Assembly: GCF_000090795.2 (NCBI RefSeq)
Contig: NW_003546242.1
Location: forward strand, 361,286-425,285
Length of the DNA stretch: 64,000 nucleotides
Source of the DNA: Amphimedon queenslandica
Taxonomy: Eukaryota; Porifera; Demospongiae; Haplosclerida; Niphatidae
Direction of reading: 5' to 3'
Made by a program: the position numbers and the translations under genes. The number at the start of each line of letters is the position of its first letter. The first letter of the stretch is position 1. Below the pieces are notes generated by a model. It worked only from the letters and a program-made list of their open reading frames with translations. It had not been told where the DNA came from and did no database searches. Shown here one piece after another: positions 44,543-56,647 of this stretch.

Positions 44543-46024
44543 ATGGCACTTTATTTCTACTTCTTGCTGACCTTACTTGCTATTGCTAGTGCTTTTAGTA
44601 CAAAGCCAAACTTTGTGTTTGTATTGGTTGATGACTGGGGCTATGCTGATGTCAGCTTCCGAAATCCAGCAATTCACTCTCCTAATTTTGAGAAATTAGC
44701 AAAGGAAGGTCTTATATTGGATCGACATTATGTGTTTAAATATTGTTCACCATCACGTGCTTCTTTTCTAACTGGTCGTTGGCCTCATCATGCTCATCAA
44801 TGGAATCCACCAGAGGATGCACTAGTTGGTGCTAACCTAAAAATGACAATGATACCTGCCAAACTAAAGTTAGCTAGATACAAGACACATATGATTGGAA
44901 AATGGCATGAAGGTTTGTACAAAGAGGCTTACCTACCAATCAACAGAGGCTTTGATACCATGTCAGGCTTTCTTGGTGGTGGAGAAAATCATATGAACCA
45001 ACAGGTTGGGTGTGCAACCGATTTTTGGAAAAACGATGGTCCCGATTCAAGAAATGGATCTTATGATGCTTATACCTATAGAGATGATTTGACTGACATT
45101 ATAACAAATCACAACCCATCAGACCCTTTCTTTCTATACTTGCCACTACACAATGTACATACTCCTCTTCAAGCTCCTGATGAATGGCTGAATATATATC
45201 CAGCCAATTCTACATGTCAAAATCGTCGTATTTATCAGGCAATGGTTAGCGTAGCTGACAATGTCACAGGCCATTTAGTGAAATTGCTTCAAGACAATGG
45301 TATGTGGGACAATACATTGCTTGTCATCTCAGCTGACAATGGTGGTGCCCCTTGTGGGGGCAGTAATTATCCACTAAAGGGATCAAAAGGAACATTTTAT
45401 GAAGGTGGTGTTCGATCATTAGCTTTTGTTAATGGTGGACTATTACCAACTAATAGAAAAGGGAAATCTACACAAGGGTTTATTCATATTGCTGACTGGT
45501 ACACTACTTTTTGTCAGTTAGCTGGTATTGATCATGATGATTCTGGCTCTGGGAAGTTTCCAGTTGATGGTATGAATGTTTGGCCAATTATAAATGGAGA
45601 AAATGAGAAAACACTTCATGAGCAGATACCACTTGGATATGACTTCGACTATGGAAACTTGCGTCCTAATCAAGGAGCACTTATTGTTGGTAACAATAAG
45701 CTAATAGTAGGGCCTCAAGATACGAAGTCATGTGATAGCATAATGTACAGTCCCTTAGACTACCCATGTACTGATGGCCCTAAAGGAGATGATTGTGACC
45801 CATACTGCCTTTACGACATTGTACAAGATCCAAATGAAAGACATAATCTTGCTAAAGAACAACCAGATGTGCTCAAAGATTTACTCGCACGTTATAATAA
45901 ATATAGTGAGGAGCCAAGAGACCTACAAGATCAAGGGTATCATTCTATTGAAGCACTCCCCACCGACTCAGACGCTTGTCGTTACATGAGGGAAAATGGA
46001 GGTTATTGGCGTCCGTGGAAATAA
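44543..46024 (+). CDS. Arylsulfatase B-like sulfatase, intronless
   Basis: 493 residues with a signal peptide (MALYFYFLLTLLAIASA), so lysosomal or secreted. The sulfatase signature CSPSRASFLTGR starts at Cys68, which is converted to formylglycine in active enzymes. Metal ligands Asp30-Asp31 sit in FVLVDDWGYADV. GKWHEG near 119, HNVHTPLQAP and ISADNGG near 264 are the other conserved blocks. The family normally has GKWHLG, so the Glu is a variant. The C-terminal domain ends with DPCYLYDI-like (DPYCLYDIVQDPNERHNL) sequence. Length matches ARSB-type enzymes that remove sulfate from N-acetylgalactosamine sulfates. The substrate is inferred. It is a single exon among intron-rich neighbours. Confidence 0.9.
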   Translation: MALYFYFLLTLLAIASAFSTKPNFVFVLVDDWGYADVSFRNPAIHSPNFEKLAKEGLILDRHYVFKYCSPSRASFLTGRWPHHAHQWNPPEDALVGANLKMTMIPAKLKLARYKTHMIGKWHEGLYKEAYLPINRGFDTMSGFLGGGENHMNQQVGCATDFWKNDGPDSRNGSYDAYTYRDDLTDIITNHNPSDPFFLYLPLHNVHTPLQAPDEWLNIYPANSTCQNRRIYQAMVSVADNVTGHLVKLLQDNGMWDNTLLVISADNGGAPCGGSNYPLKGSKGTFYEGGVRSLAFVNGGLLPTNRKGKSTQGFIHIADWYTTFCQLAGIDHDDSGSGKFPVDGMNVWPIINGENEKTLHEQIPLGYDFDYGNLRPNQGALIVGNNKLIVGPQDTKSCDSIMYSPLDYPCTDGPKGDDCDPYCLYDIVQDPNERHNLAKEQPDVLKDLLARYNKYSEEPRDLQDQGYHSIEALPTDSDACRYMRENGGYWRPWK

Positions 46025-46213
46025 ATGCTGCTGCTACAAAACTGAATTGTTGTAGTCTTGTCATAGGAAAGGGTGTGACAATACTAGTGTTGTTGCTACT
46101 TTAAAAAGTGCTATTAGTGCTATCTGGCTATTTGCTATAACATGTATTATTTTAAAAAAAGTTTATTATCTATATATTATTATCGAAAGAACAAACAATA
46201 CAGACAAAAACAA

Positions 46214-49200
46214 TTACAATGTTAAAGGTTGTTCTAATACTGCTTTCTGAGCACAACTTGATATTTTTTTCAGAAATTTTGTGATTTCTCTTTTAGCAAT
46301 AGTACGGACAACAGACGGTGGAGCCCACCCACCAGGATTAACTATAATAAAATGAAATTAATTGTGAAATCTAAAATCACAAATTTTATGTTGGTAATGT
46401 TAGCATGTTTCAAAATGCATTTTCAAATTAGTACACACATTCAATATGTAATACATTGTTGTAAGTTCAAATCAATAACACCATTCCAAGGCAGAAGTAC
46501 ACATCAATGTACATGTACATGTACATGTATGTGTCACTTACCATTAGCGGCATAAATAATTTTACAAGAAACATCATCTCGAGTAATGGAAGATTCCTGG
46601 CCAGGTTCGACTTGCCTGTTGATAATAGTCTGACATACTAAGCCAACATTAAGTGTAGCACGTATCATTTTAGAAGTTATCTAATACAACATTGGAACAG
46701 ACTATAAAATACTACAAGTACAAGCTAGAACAAGAACTGCACGTACATACATGTACGTACATGCATTTGATGCCAAATTTACATGTATGTAAATCTCAAA
46801 AATCCACAAAAAAGTTAACTTACTGGAACAGAAGGATGCTCCATTGAAAAATTACAAACCATCCATGTGTGTCCCACCATATTTTCAGGTCGAGGAGCAT
46901 TTGTTAGCATGCAGATATGAGAGCAAAAAACAGTTTCACGCTGCGTTGACGGCCAAACACGCTTGTGTAACTGGTGAAATACAACTGAATCGTCAGCTAA
47001 TTTATCTAAAACTTTAAAACTCTCAACAGTTCCTAAAAAGTAATTGCTTATAAAAACAATACCTGTATACATTACAAGACCTACCTTCCCAGTCCAATCG
47101 AGTATCTTTGTCAAAAAAGTACTTGCACATCTCAAAAGCAGACAAACCCTATTCACATTATGCACAGCATTTAAATCAATGCAATTCAATTATACTTTAA
47201 CAATATGCTGTGCTTTGAGTGGATCAACAACCACACCATCTTCTTCAAGCTCTCTTCTGTATACCTATACATGCAAGATACAAGATACAAGATTAAGAAA
47301 TAAGGCAAACCTTCATATCTCCATCTTCATGTGCAAGTTGCCAGTTACCATCACCTGATTCAACAGGTTCAAACACGTACTTTGAATATTTACCAACATG
47401 CTCATTAACCTATAATTACATGAAAAACTAAGTCACTATATGTATGCTACAGGATAATTACTGTGTTGTTTATTTATTTTGAACTTGTGACTTTTCGACA
47501 TCACACAAACTTGAAAATTTATAAAGCAAAATACAATGTACATGTACATGCATATATAGCATCGAATACCACAGAGCCCACTTAAAAAAGTAGCAATCTA
47601 AATTACATGTATGTATACTAGTAATAATATTTACTAATGGAGTTAGCTTGTGCTCTGGACCAGTATATGGCTTGTGTACTATATCCTCTAGTACAGCTTC
47701 AATCTGTGGTTGTGCTTCATTATTCTACCATACAATAATCATCAGCCTACATTGTATTTATTACTTTATTGTCTGATTGAGAGACAGCCTTTGATGGACT
47801 ACTATTCTGTGATGGTTGAATCTAAATATCAAATATAAACAATAATTATAATAAGTATGCTAAATTTATTATCACTTCAAGTTCATCCTCTTGATAAGCC
47901 ATTTCTAATGCGTCATAAAATTCATCCTCATTCAATGCACTATGTGGACCTTCCTAAATAATAAAATATGACATACATTTACATGTACACAATGTACATG
48001 TATATACTTATGATTTTACTACACAATTCTTTTATTGACCCATCAGTGATACATGTAGTTGTAAATATCAAAATACATTAATGTGCAGTTGTGCACAAGT
48101 GCATTGCTAATTACACTACACTTGTTCACCACTGCACATCACACAACATTTCAAATTTAACACTAGCATATAGCATATACTGTCACTGTAGGAAATTCCA
48201 AAGGAAATAACATAAACTAAATTTAATGTGCATATGCATGTGCATAGACTTGTACGTTCAGGCATGTACCTCAAAATCTGGACCTGCATATTCATAGGCA
48301 CGTATTCGTGGGCCATTTAAAGCTGAGTGAGCTGCTCTATCAGCTTTTCTTCTCCTTTCTTGTTCCTTAAAAAATTATTAATAATAAAAGAAAATATTTG
48401 AAAGCTAACTTTCTCAAATTTCTTTTGCCAGTATTCTTCCCTCTTGTTCATAATGTCAATGCAATACTTCAAAGATGACAGGATACCAGCAGTTGTAGCT
48501 TTGAAAGTAATCGCTTCACCTCTAAAGTCAAAACCACCTGAAGTAGCACCTGAACCACCATGTGATCGAAGTAGAGGTGATCGATTGTGAGGCATCTGAC
48601 GAAATGAAAAAGGATCACTTCCAGTTCTTCTGTGACCTTTTGGAGTCAAACGGTGGCCAACCACAGGTGAAGAGCTGCTCCCAGCATCATGTAATTTAGA
48701 TGAGCGACTTGATTCACTAGATCTGGTAAGGGGAGAGGGAGAATAGCGTCCATTATGATGCTCTCCTCCTTCCTCTGGCAATTCATCAATAGAATCTGTT
48801 GATTTCACAACTTCATTGACTCCATCATCTAGATCAGACAAATAATATTATACATGTAAATTATACATACATATACCTTAATTGTACATGTAAATGTACA
48901 TGAAATGTGTCATTCTTGTGCTATTATATTTTCATGGATTGGCTATTTTCAAACTTAACAATTATACATGCATGTACTGTATACGTATCTGAGCTAAGTG
49001 AGCTAACATGTGCTCATTGTGCTTTGTATTAAATCAAAAAATAGTTTTATGACAGTTTGAGAACATTAGCCATTAAAAATTACAGTGCATAAAGCACTTC
49101 ACATAATCAAATACAAACAATATACACTAGAATACCTGGTACATGCATGTACATGTGTATGACTAAAATTACCATTTATTTCATTACATGAACAATATAT

Positions 49201-50830
49201 TTTTAGTGCAGCAATATTTACTACATGTTTAGCATAGTATAACTTTACTACTGTCATACCAATGATACCATAGAGCCGTGACAGTTATTCAGATGACCAA
49301 TTAACTGACTGATCATAAGTTAGTTTGATAACTGTATGGTTACCAGTGTTGTTGATAACCAGCTATTTGTTAATAAACAAATTGAGTCAGTTATGAAAAA
49401 ATCTTGACACAATGTGCAGTTATATATTACAATTCATGTTAGAATTCAAGTTGCATTTTTAAACATGACTACTACATGCAAAAGAAGTTTCTTTTTGTAT
49501 AAAAACAGACTATTTTCCTCATAACAGAAGTAATGCAAATGCGAAAATAGACTAAAGAAATTTGGTTTTAAAACAACCCATGTAGTAATCCCTTACAATT
49601 ATCAGTTGTAATAATCATGCAGGTTCAAAGCTTTAACATACCATTACTAATAGTACTTTCAATCCCAGCATCAAAGTATGCCTGAAGGACATCAATCTGC
49701 TTACAGAGAATATCCCGATAGGTCTCCATTTCAGCTAATTTTACTTGTAAATCATGTCCTGTCTAAACATGCAAATTAACTTAATATGTCTTAGTTATCA
49801 GTTTAAGATACAATGTACCTTAAAAGATGATGTAGAGGCTTGAGAAAGGCCAGAAAGTGAAATAATAGAAGCTTGCCTTGCGATGGAAGGTTTGGGACCA
49901 TTTTCTATAAGATAAGCCTATAGCAACAAAAATCAAGACAGGAAGAAACAAAAATGTGGACTATACTGTACATGTACATGAAATATAAATGAAACTAGAG
50001 TACCATCTCAACAAGTATCTCAGTTCATATGCCATGGCACAAGCATTAAGGCATTGTACAGTATTGTATGTAGAATTACACAGACAAATACTACAAATAC
50101 TGGTACTTTTTTCAATTGTGTGACATGTACTCTTTTTTTTTCATTCATGCATATGCCATGTAAGGGCCTATTATTATGCAAGATGTACATACATGCATAG
50201 TAAAGAAAGTAACATGAGTCTTAAAATAGAAACAAAACATTACCATTCTGGTGCACAGTGTGTACCTTGTTTGCTTCTATTACTTCAACCCAGGATGCCT
50301 TTTCTGTTGGATCTCCAGCTCGAAAGAAATATGTACAATCATGTGCCCTGATATCAAACCTTAATTCATCAAATTCATGAATCTACAAAACATGCAATAT
50401 CATATAAAATAAAGTACGGAATTTAGAAATGAATTGCAAATTATAGTGCCATTCCACCCATACTTACATAAACAGACACTTTATGAAGACTGATTGACCC
50501 CCTACAGCCATACTGAAGGTCAATTTCAGATTTATAGTATGAAAGAATGCCATCACGAACAACAACATAACGATCCTGCCAGCCTGATATGTAATTAGTC
50601 CACTTAGATAATGTGGCCATTTTATATGGAGGGTGATTAATGTGAAAATTGTCTTCCTCTTCTTCATCACTGGTTGAACTTCCTTCTTCAACACCTTCAG
50701 TTAATCTTTCTTCACCAACTTTTAAGTCTTCTGTCCGACTTTCTTTTTCCTCATCCTCAACCTCATAAACGTCTCCTCCAGTCACTTTAAAAGCAATGCC
50801 TCCAATGAAGTTCTTTACAAGTCTCGCCAT
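46214..50830 (-). CDS. CERT1: Ceramide transfer protein (StAR-related lipid transfer protein 11)
   Basis: CERT moves ceramide from ER to trans-Golgi. Its modules appear in order. First is an acidic N-terminal extension ([19 protein letters not shown]) of about 70 residues. The PH domain follows ([32 protein letters not shown]). A serine-repeat motif lies near 49.85 kb ([20 protein letters not shown]), and a coiled coil near 49.7 kb ([15 protein letters not shown]). The middle region has [19 protein letters not shown]. The FFAT motif [10 protein letters not shown] is near 47.92 kb. The START domain has [45 protein letters not shown] and [19 protein letters not shown]. The stop TAA is at 46214-46216. 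Every ER-Golgi targeting element of the animal protein is therefore present. It is convergent with the sulfatase and divergent from HMGCR. Confidence 0.94.
46508..46530. repeat. ACATGT/TGTACA palindromic simple repeat
   Basis: TGTACATG units repeated in a CERT intron. Same repeat class as at 24.56, 27.16, 59.28 and 61.60 kb. Confidence 0.85.
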
Positions 50831-51333
50831 TCTAGCTGGGAGGAGCGAATGACCATATAATTAATTTATGGGATTAACTTCTGGCCATAGACTAGGGCGT
50901 GGCAATGAAGGGAGGGGCCGGGGCCTCGACACGTACCATACCGTGCTTTGCAGGTTGCTTGACCTTGCAAACTCGTAATCACGTGACTTTGCCCATACTA
51001 ATAATACATGTCACGTGAGCAGGAAGTACGAAAATTGGGTCAAACAACCTGCAAAGCACGGTATTTATAGTACAGCGCTTTGCACAAAACTTGCACCAGT
51101 CTGATCACGTGACTTCATAAAAATATTAAGTAAGCCTATGGCTAATCATCACGTGACTAAAACTGGTAGTGGCAAGTTTAGTGCAAAGGGCTGTACCGTT
51201 GGCGTCGCGACTGAAGGGAATGCCGGAATGGTGTGAACTGAAATAGCATGAGTTGTACATGAATGGTGTGGTGGTCACATTCTGGGACATCTTCTGATAT
51301 TTTTCTGTTGTGAGAGTCGGTCCTTCCTTAGAC
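50831..51333. promoter_or_regulatory. Divergent CERT/HMGCR promoter with two E-box-bearing foldbacks
   Basis: The 503 bp between two lipid-metabolism genes contain two adjacent palindromic units. Unit 1 spans about 50936-51063, with arms TACCGTGCTTTGCAGGTTG and the complement CAACCTGCAAAGCACGGTA. Unit 2 spans about 51068-51202, with GTACAGCGCTTTGCAC and its near-complement GTGCAAAGGGCTGTAC. CACGTG E-boxes lie at 50980-50985, 51012-51017, 51106-51111 and 51150-51155. Three of them read ATCACGTGAC. ATCACGTGA is the E-box form that animal SREBP binds, and CACGTGAC fits TFE3/MITF-type factors. Which factor acts here is an inference. Confidence 0.7.
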
Positions 51334-54300
51334 ATGAAGTCGTCAAGGTTTACTACCATGTCTCCTTCCGAACTCAAAGCTAAATCAGGGAAGTATTTTG
51401 GAGTTCATGGACGGTTTTGTTCGTCGCACCCTTGGGAAGTCATTGTAACTACCGTAACTTTGACTGTTTGTGTCCTGTCTATGAGTATTTTAAGTGGAGG
51501 AAAACTTGGTGTTGTGTGTGGTATGAACAAACCGTGTCAAAAGAAATCCCCTGAAGAAGAGGTGTGGCTATGTTTGTTATTGCATCATTTTTATTGTTAT
51601 TTTTTTGTAGAAAGCGGACTCATTTTTGATGATTATTGTCAACAGTTTGGCTGTGCTTTATCTCTATAATCAATTTAGTAATCTTCGTAAAGTTGGATCA
51701 AAATACTTATTGGGTATGTGTATTTACTGTATTTAATTTTGCGTATGGCATTGCATTTATGTTCAGACACCAGTCATATTGAAGTTATTGTTAATAGTAT
51801 GTACTAATTTTTTGTGTTTTGGTGTAATGTGAATGTTGGTAAAACCAAAACTTACCATTTTGACCTTTATGTACGTTTAGAAAATAAATCAGTAAAAATA
51901 AAGACAATTTGTTTAGAAAGTGATGGCTTTTAAAATTTGATCTATATTGTACATGTATGATAATACATTATATCATAGTTGTTCATTGTATTATTTTATC
52001 ATACCTATTTTATTTGTTAATAGGCATTGCTGCTATATTCACCATATTTGCTAGCTTTGTGTTTGGTAGTGGCATTGTATATTTTGTTGATTCTTCAGCA
52101 GCTGGATTGAGGTAAATTAGTTCATAGCTACATGTCTATAAACTATGTTCTTAATTTTTTTAGTGAAGCTCTTCCATTCTTCTTATTGTTAATTGATTTA
52201 TCTAAAGCTACTGCATTAGCTGAATTTGCTTCAGTTTCTTCCAACAGAGTAATTTTAATAGTAAAAGTGCAATGTACCATGTAATTGTATTTCTATATTA
52301 GGATGAAGTAAGAAACAACATAGCCAATGGAATGGCTGTTCTGGGTCCTAGTTTTTCACTTGATACTTTAGTTGAAGTTTTAATTATTAGCATTGGAACA
52401 ATTTCAGGTATAGTATAGCCTTGATGACTATTATGCTTTTGGTAAAATCATGTTTATATGGTTATTTGTACATGTAGGTGTTCGTCAGTTGGAGACAGTT
52501 TGTTACTTTGGCTGCATGTCACTCATAGCCAATTATCTTGTTTTCATGACCTTTTTCCCTGCTGCATTGGCTCTCATTTTGGAAGTCAGTTAAATTAACT
52601 TTCTACATGTTGAGTTATTATCATTTGCATGTACATATACATGTAGGTGTGCCCACATAACCCTGCTAATAAGACGTGGCATATTGATAAATTAGCTAGA
52701 GCCATGCAGGAAGGGGAAAACAGAAAGAAACCAAACCCTGTTGTTCAGCGTGTCAAAATCATTATGGCACTAGGACTGGTAGTTGTCCACATTCACAGTC
52801 GATTTCTGTCACAAGTAACTGGTATGTCATTTTATTTGTCAACGGCACCTGCTCTTGTGGAATCGGAAGGAAGTTACCAGGAGACAGAGCGTGTTCCATT
52901 GCATGATTATTTATGGTGGAAAGCATTTCATCTTTCAGCTGATCAATTAGTTACTGTAGGGTTAGGTATTGTTTTGCTTCTCAAGTATACCTTTTACGAT
53001 AAAACGAACACAATATCTTCATCCCAATTTGGCTCAAAACAAATGACTTCTTCAACTGTTGGTATTCCTTCTGTTGATGGAGATATAACAACAGCATATT
53101 TTCGTAAGAGAAGTATCACTATAAACTGTAATTCGAAGGAAAGTCATGGTGGCATGTGTGATGACTCTGGTATTGAAGAATGTGCAGATAAAGGAAATGA
53201 TAGCTGTTCTGTTAGCAGTGCTGTATCTGTGTCAGTTCAAACTGAAGAAAGTCATAGCAATTTTTTTATTAGCAATTCACCTGAAGCAGAAGACTCTAAT
53301 AATGCAGAAATATCTTCTGAAAACAACATACCTGTTCATAACACTCCTAGGTCTCTTGCTGAGTGTTTAGAAATATTCAAATCAAAGGTTCATTTGCCAC
53401 ATGTACATGTATAGTAATTATTTGAGTATTGTAATGTAGGGTGGTCCTTCCCAACTTACTGATGATGAAGTGATGTCTCTTGTTGTCTCAAAACATATTC
53501 CTGCCTATAAATTAGAAGCAGTAATGGGAGATATGGAAAGGAGTGTATTGATTCGCAGAAAATTAGTATCATCTTGTCTACCTGATAAAGAGTCACTGGA
53601 AAAGTACCTACATGTACATGTATATAATGATGTTAAATTATGGTATTATGTTTTTATAGTTTACCTTATTCTGGATATGATTATAAACATGTAGTTGGAG
53701 CCTGCTGTGAAAATGTAATAGGTTATCTGCCAATGCCAGTTGGTGTAGCTGGGCCACTGCTTCTTGACAATGAAGAGTATTATGTGCCGATGTCTACAAC
53801 TGAAGGTTGCCTTATTGCCAGCACAAATAGAGGCTGCAGAGCTTTGATGATGGTGAGTTACATGTACAATGTACATGTACATGTGAATGTATCGAATGCT
53901 TTTACAATTACTCTTGATATGTGCAGGGTTCGGGTGTTCACAGCAATGTATTGGATGGTGGTATGACAAGAGCACCTGTGGTTAGGATGCCTACTGCTTC
54001 CAGAGCAATGTGAGTTTGCTTCTCCATATTGTTAAAGTTAATTGTTGCATACTACATGTACATGTAGTGCTCTTAAGTACTGGCTCGATACGTCTGATAA
54101 ATTTCAAGATCTCTGCTCCGTCTTTAATATGACTAGTCGTTATGCAAAGTTGCAATCTGTACATACTGCTGTAGCTGGGAGGTTAGTGTATATTAGATTT
54201 AGAGCAACTACTGGAGATGCAATGGGTATGAACATGCTGTCAAAAGTGAGTGATTTGATTGTTTAGTTTAATTGTATCCTCTCCTTACCTTTTTCAGGGA

Positions 54301-55171
54301 GTGGAGAAAGCTTTAGAGTACCTCCATGAACAATTTTCGGATATGGATATATTGAGTCTGAGTGGAAATTATTGTACAGATAAGAAACCTTCTGCAGTGA
54401 ATTGGATAGAAGGCAGAGGAAAATCTGTTGTATGTGATGCAACAATACCAGCAGATGTTGTTGAGAAAGTAAAGTTATGACTATAATTGACATTAATTGT
54501 GACATAACATGTGCTCTCTGTATAGGTTTTGAAAACATCTGTCGATTCTCTAATTGACCTTAATGTCAGTAAAAACTTAGTTGGATCAGCTATGGCAGGA
54601 TCAATTGGTGGATTTAATGCTCATGCAGCTAATATAGTATCTGCTGTCTTTATTGCTACTGGTCAAGTAAGGAGACATGTATAACCAATTAGCTTATAGT
54701 GCCCTGTATCCAATAGGATGTTGCACAGGTGGTGGGTAGTTCAAACTGCATCACACTAATAGAAAAGACCGGTCCTTCCAACAGTGATCTCTACATCAGC
54801 TGCACTATGCCTTCTCTTGAAGTTGGTACAGTTGGTGGTGGCACTTTCTTGCCACCTCAGTCGTCATGTCTTAAAGTAAGATTTTCATTTTAACACTTCT
54901 GTATCAGTGTTATTTTTTTTACAGATGTTGGGATTAAATGGCTCGTCAGTTGAAGGTAAACCTGGAGATAATTCATCTCTTTTGGCACGAGTGGTTTGTG
55001 GTACTGTCTTGGCAGGGGAACTGTCTTTAATATCTGCTCTAGCTGCTGGTCACTTAGTTAGGAGTCACTTAACTATGAATAGGTACTGTTTTATTAATAA
55101 TTTATCCCTTTAAAAAAATCTATTTTAGGTCAAAAGTTAATCTGTTGCCTCATGATAACCAGAGAAATTGA
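51334..55171 (+). CDS. HMGCR: 3-hydroxy-3-methylglutaryl-CoA reductase
   Basis: This is the ER-membrane, rate-limiting enzyme of the mevalonate pathway. The start is [19 protein letters not shown] (51334), with a second in-frame ATG at 51358. The sterol-sensing membrane part follows in small exons ([74 protein letters not shown]). A long linker exon (52647-53400) is poorly conserved. The catalytic part has [31 protein letters not shown] (catalytic Glu), [30 protein letters not shown] (catalytic Lys), [24 protein letters not shown] (catalytic Asp) and [10 protein letters not shown] (catalytic His). It ends [15 protein letters not shown] and TGA. The serine after NR matches the AMPK-target serine of human HMGCR. 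Confidence 0.96.
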
Positions 55172-55570
55172 AATGTCATCATTGCTGTTACATGTATTAT
55201 CTATAATGTACTTTGTAGCGGGTATTTTTCTTATTTTTATTTATTTCAAATTTCATTAAAATTAATTATGTTGTTTTAAATTTAAATAATACAAAAACTA
55301 CATGTACATGTAGGACGAACAACAGTACTGATGGTCTTGCAAGACAGCTAGACCTTTCCCACCTACATGTACAATCATCATGAGTAGACAGTAAATAAGG
55401 ACTTTGCTGCACTATGAGATTACCGGTATCTACTCTTGCCTGTAGGTATAACACTTTTCCTTCTGATACTACTCGGTCCCAGATAATAATTACAACAATC
55501 TATTACTACTATAACACAATTTTTAACAAAAACCAAAACGCTATTTTCATACAAACTGATGAAACAAAAA
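55172..55570. other. Convergent intergenic region of HMGCR and mL37
   Basis: About 400 bp of A/T-rich sequence with one short ACATGTACATG run near 55.30 kb. No gene or terminator-like structure stands out. Confidence 0.5.
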
Positions 55571-56647
55571 TTATGTTGTATCCTTCACATCATTGACAGG
55601 ACAAACAAGTGCAGGGGTTTCCCGTAACGGTTCATTTAATAGAAACTTTAGTAGTAGTGTAACACACTTATTATTAAGATCAGTTTTTTCCTTGTTCCAA
55701 ATTTTATATGTAGGTCCGCACCACATATAATTAAAAACTTCCTGTTGTGACGTTTCTGTCATGTTCAATGTGTTTAACTGGTAGCATGCAAAGGTGTACT
55801 GTAATCCGTCAGTCAAGATTGCTTGTGTTGCTAAAGGATAGTCCAGCCTCCTATCAAGAGGATACCCATTCTGAACAGTCTGAGCAGAAGACTGTGCAAA
55901 CAATTGTAACAGGGCATGAGATATAGTTTGCTCTAAAGTGTGTTTCTTATAATCGTTGTCAACAATGAGGGTATGAGCCATTGGATAGAGACTCAAGCTC
56001 TTATTGCCACCGAATACATTGATATCGTCAAAACTCTGTTCAAATAACTGAATATGAGAAGGATTAAGATATTTCACTGGGTCTACCAATGTAGTGGTAG
56101 ACGGTGTAGGCCACAAATCCAACGCTGATGAAGTATATAAAATTGAAGGTTTGGTAAAGGTCACAAAATTTAGACCATTCCTACGCCAATAACTAGTGAC
56201 CTTTGTAATTGGGCTCCAATAAGAGTGTTGAATGTGTTGAAAATTGCCCAGTGACCACAAACACGACAGACATGCTTGATACAATCCAAAGTTAAGATTA
56301 TTATTATTAGAGTACAATGGTGTTGTATCTGGCGAAATTTTCATATAATCAATAAGACGCTCCTTGAACTCAGTGACAATAAAATCATTTGGTAAGGAGA
56401 TCGAATTGATTTCTTTAGGCAACCCGTTCACCAATTTAGTGCCTGTTAGCCATTGAGCGTGAAGGAGAGAATCTTTCTTAACACTACATGGATGAACAAC
56501 GTAGCATTTTCTCCACACATTCCCAGGACCCAATAAATGAGGGATGGTTTTATGAACCACATGAACATAGCCATAACATCTAGAGAACGTTTTAAGAGTG
56601 CTCGAACGATTAGCAAGGAAACAAGATGCTCTAAGATGATGAGCCAT
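55571..56647 (-). CDS. MRPL37: Mitochondrial large ribosomal subunit protein mL37
   Basis: A single exon of 358 residues (human 423). The N-terminus (MAHHLRASCFLANRSSTLKT) is basic, hydroxylated and free of acidic residues, as in a mitochondrial targeting peptide. Family blocks are AQWLTGTKLVNGLPKEI (human ALWLTKTKLIEGLPEKV), DINVFGGNKSLSLYPMAHTL before the mid-domain, LQYTFACYQLNTLNM (human VFHFLVFQLNTTDL) and FNYMWCGPTYKIW. It lacks some of the N-terminal length of the vertebrate protein. mL37 and mS30 share a fold, and the WLT.TKL.GLP block favours mL37. The start lies 219 bp from that of SCAPER. Confidence 0.82.
   Translation of the reverse strand: MAHHLRASCFLANRSSTLKTFSRCYGYVHVVHKTIPHLLGPGNVWRKCYVVHPCSVKKDSLLHAQWLTGTKLVNGLPKEINSISLPNDFIVTEFKERLIDYMKISPDTTPLYSNNNNLNFGLYQACLSCLWSLGNFQHIQHSYWSPITKVTSYWRRNGLNFVTFTKPSILYTSSALDLWPTPSTTTLVDPVKYLNPSHIQLFEQSFDDINVFGGNKSLSLYPMAHTLIVDNDYKKHTLEQTISHALLQLFAQSSAQTVQNGYPLDRRLDYPLATQAILTDGLQYTFACYQLNTLNMTETSQQEVFNYMWCGPTYKIWNKEKTDLNNKCVTLLLKFLLNEPLRETPALVCPVNDVKDTT

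Noticed and set aside
46815-47189. Separate gene with [13 protein letters not shown]
   Set aside because: It is the START-domain exon of CERT with read-through into introns.
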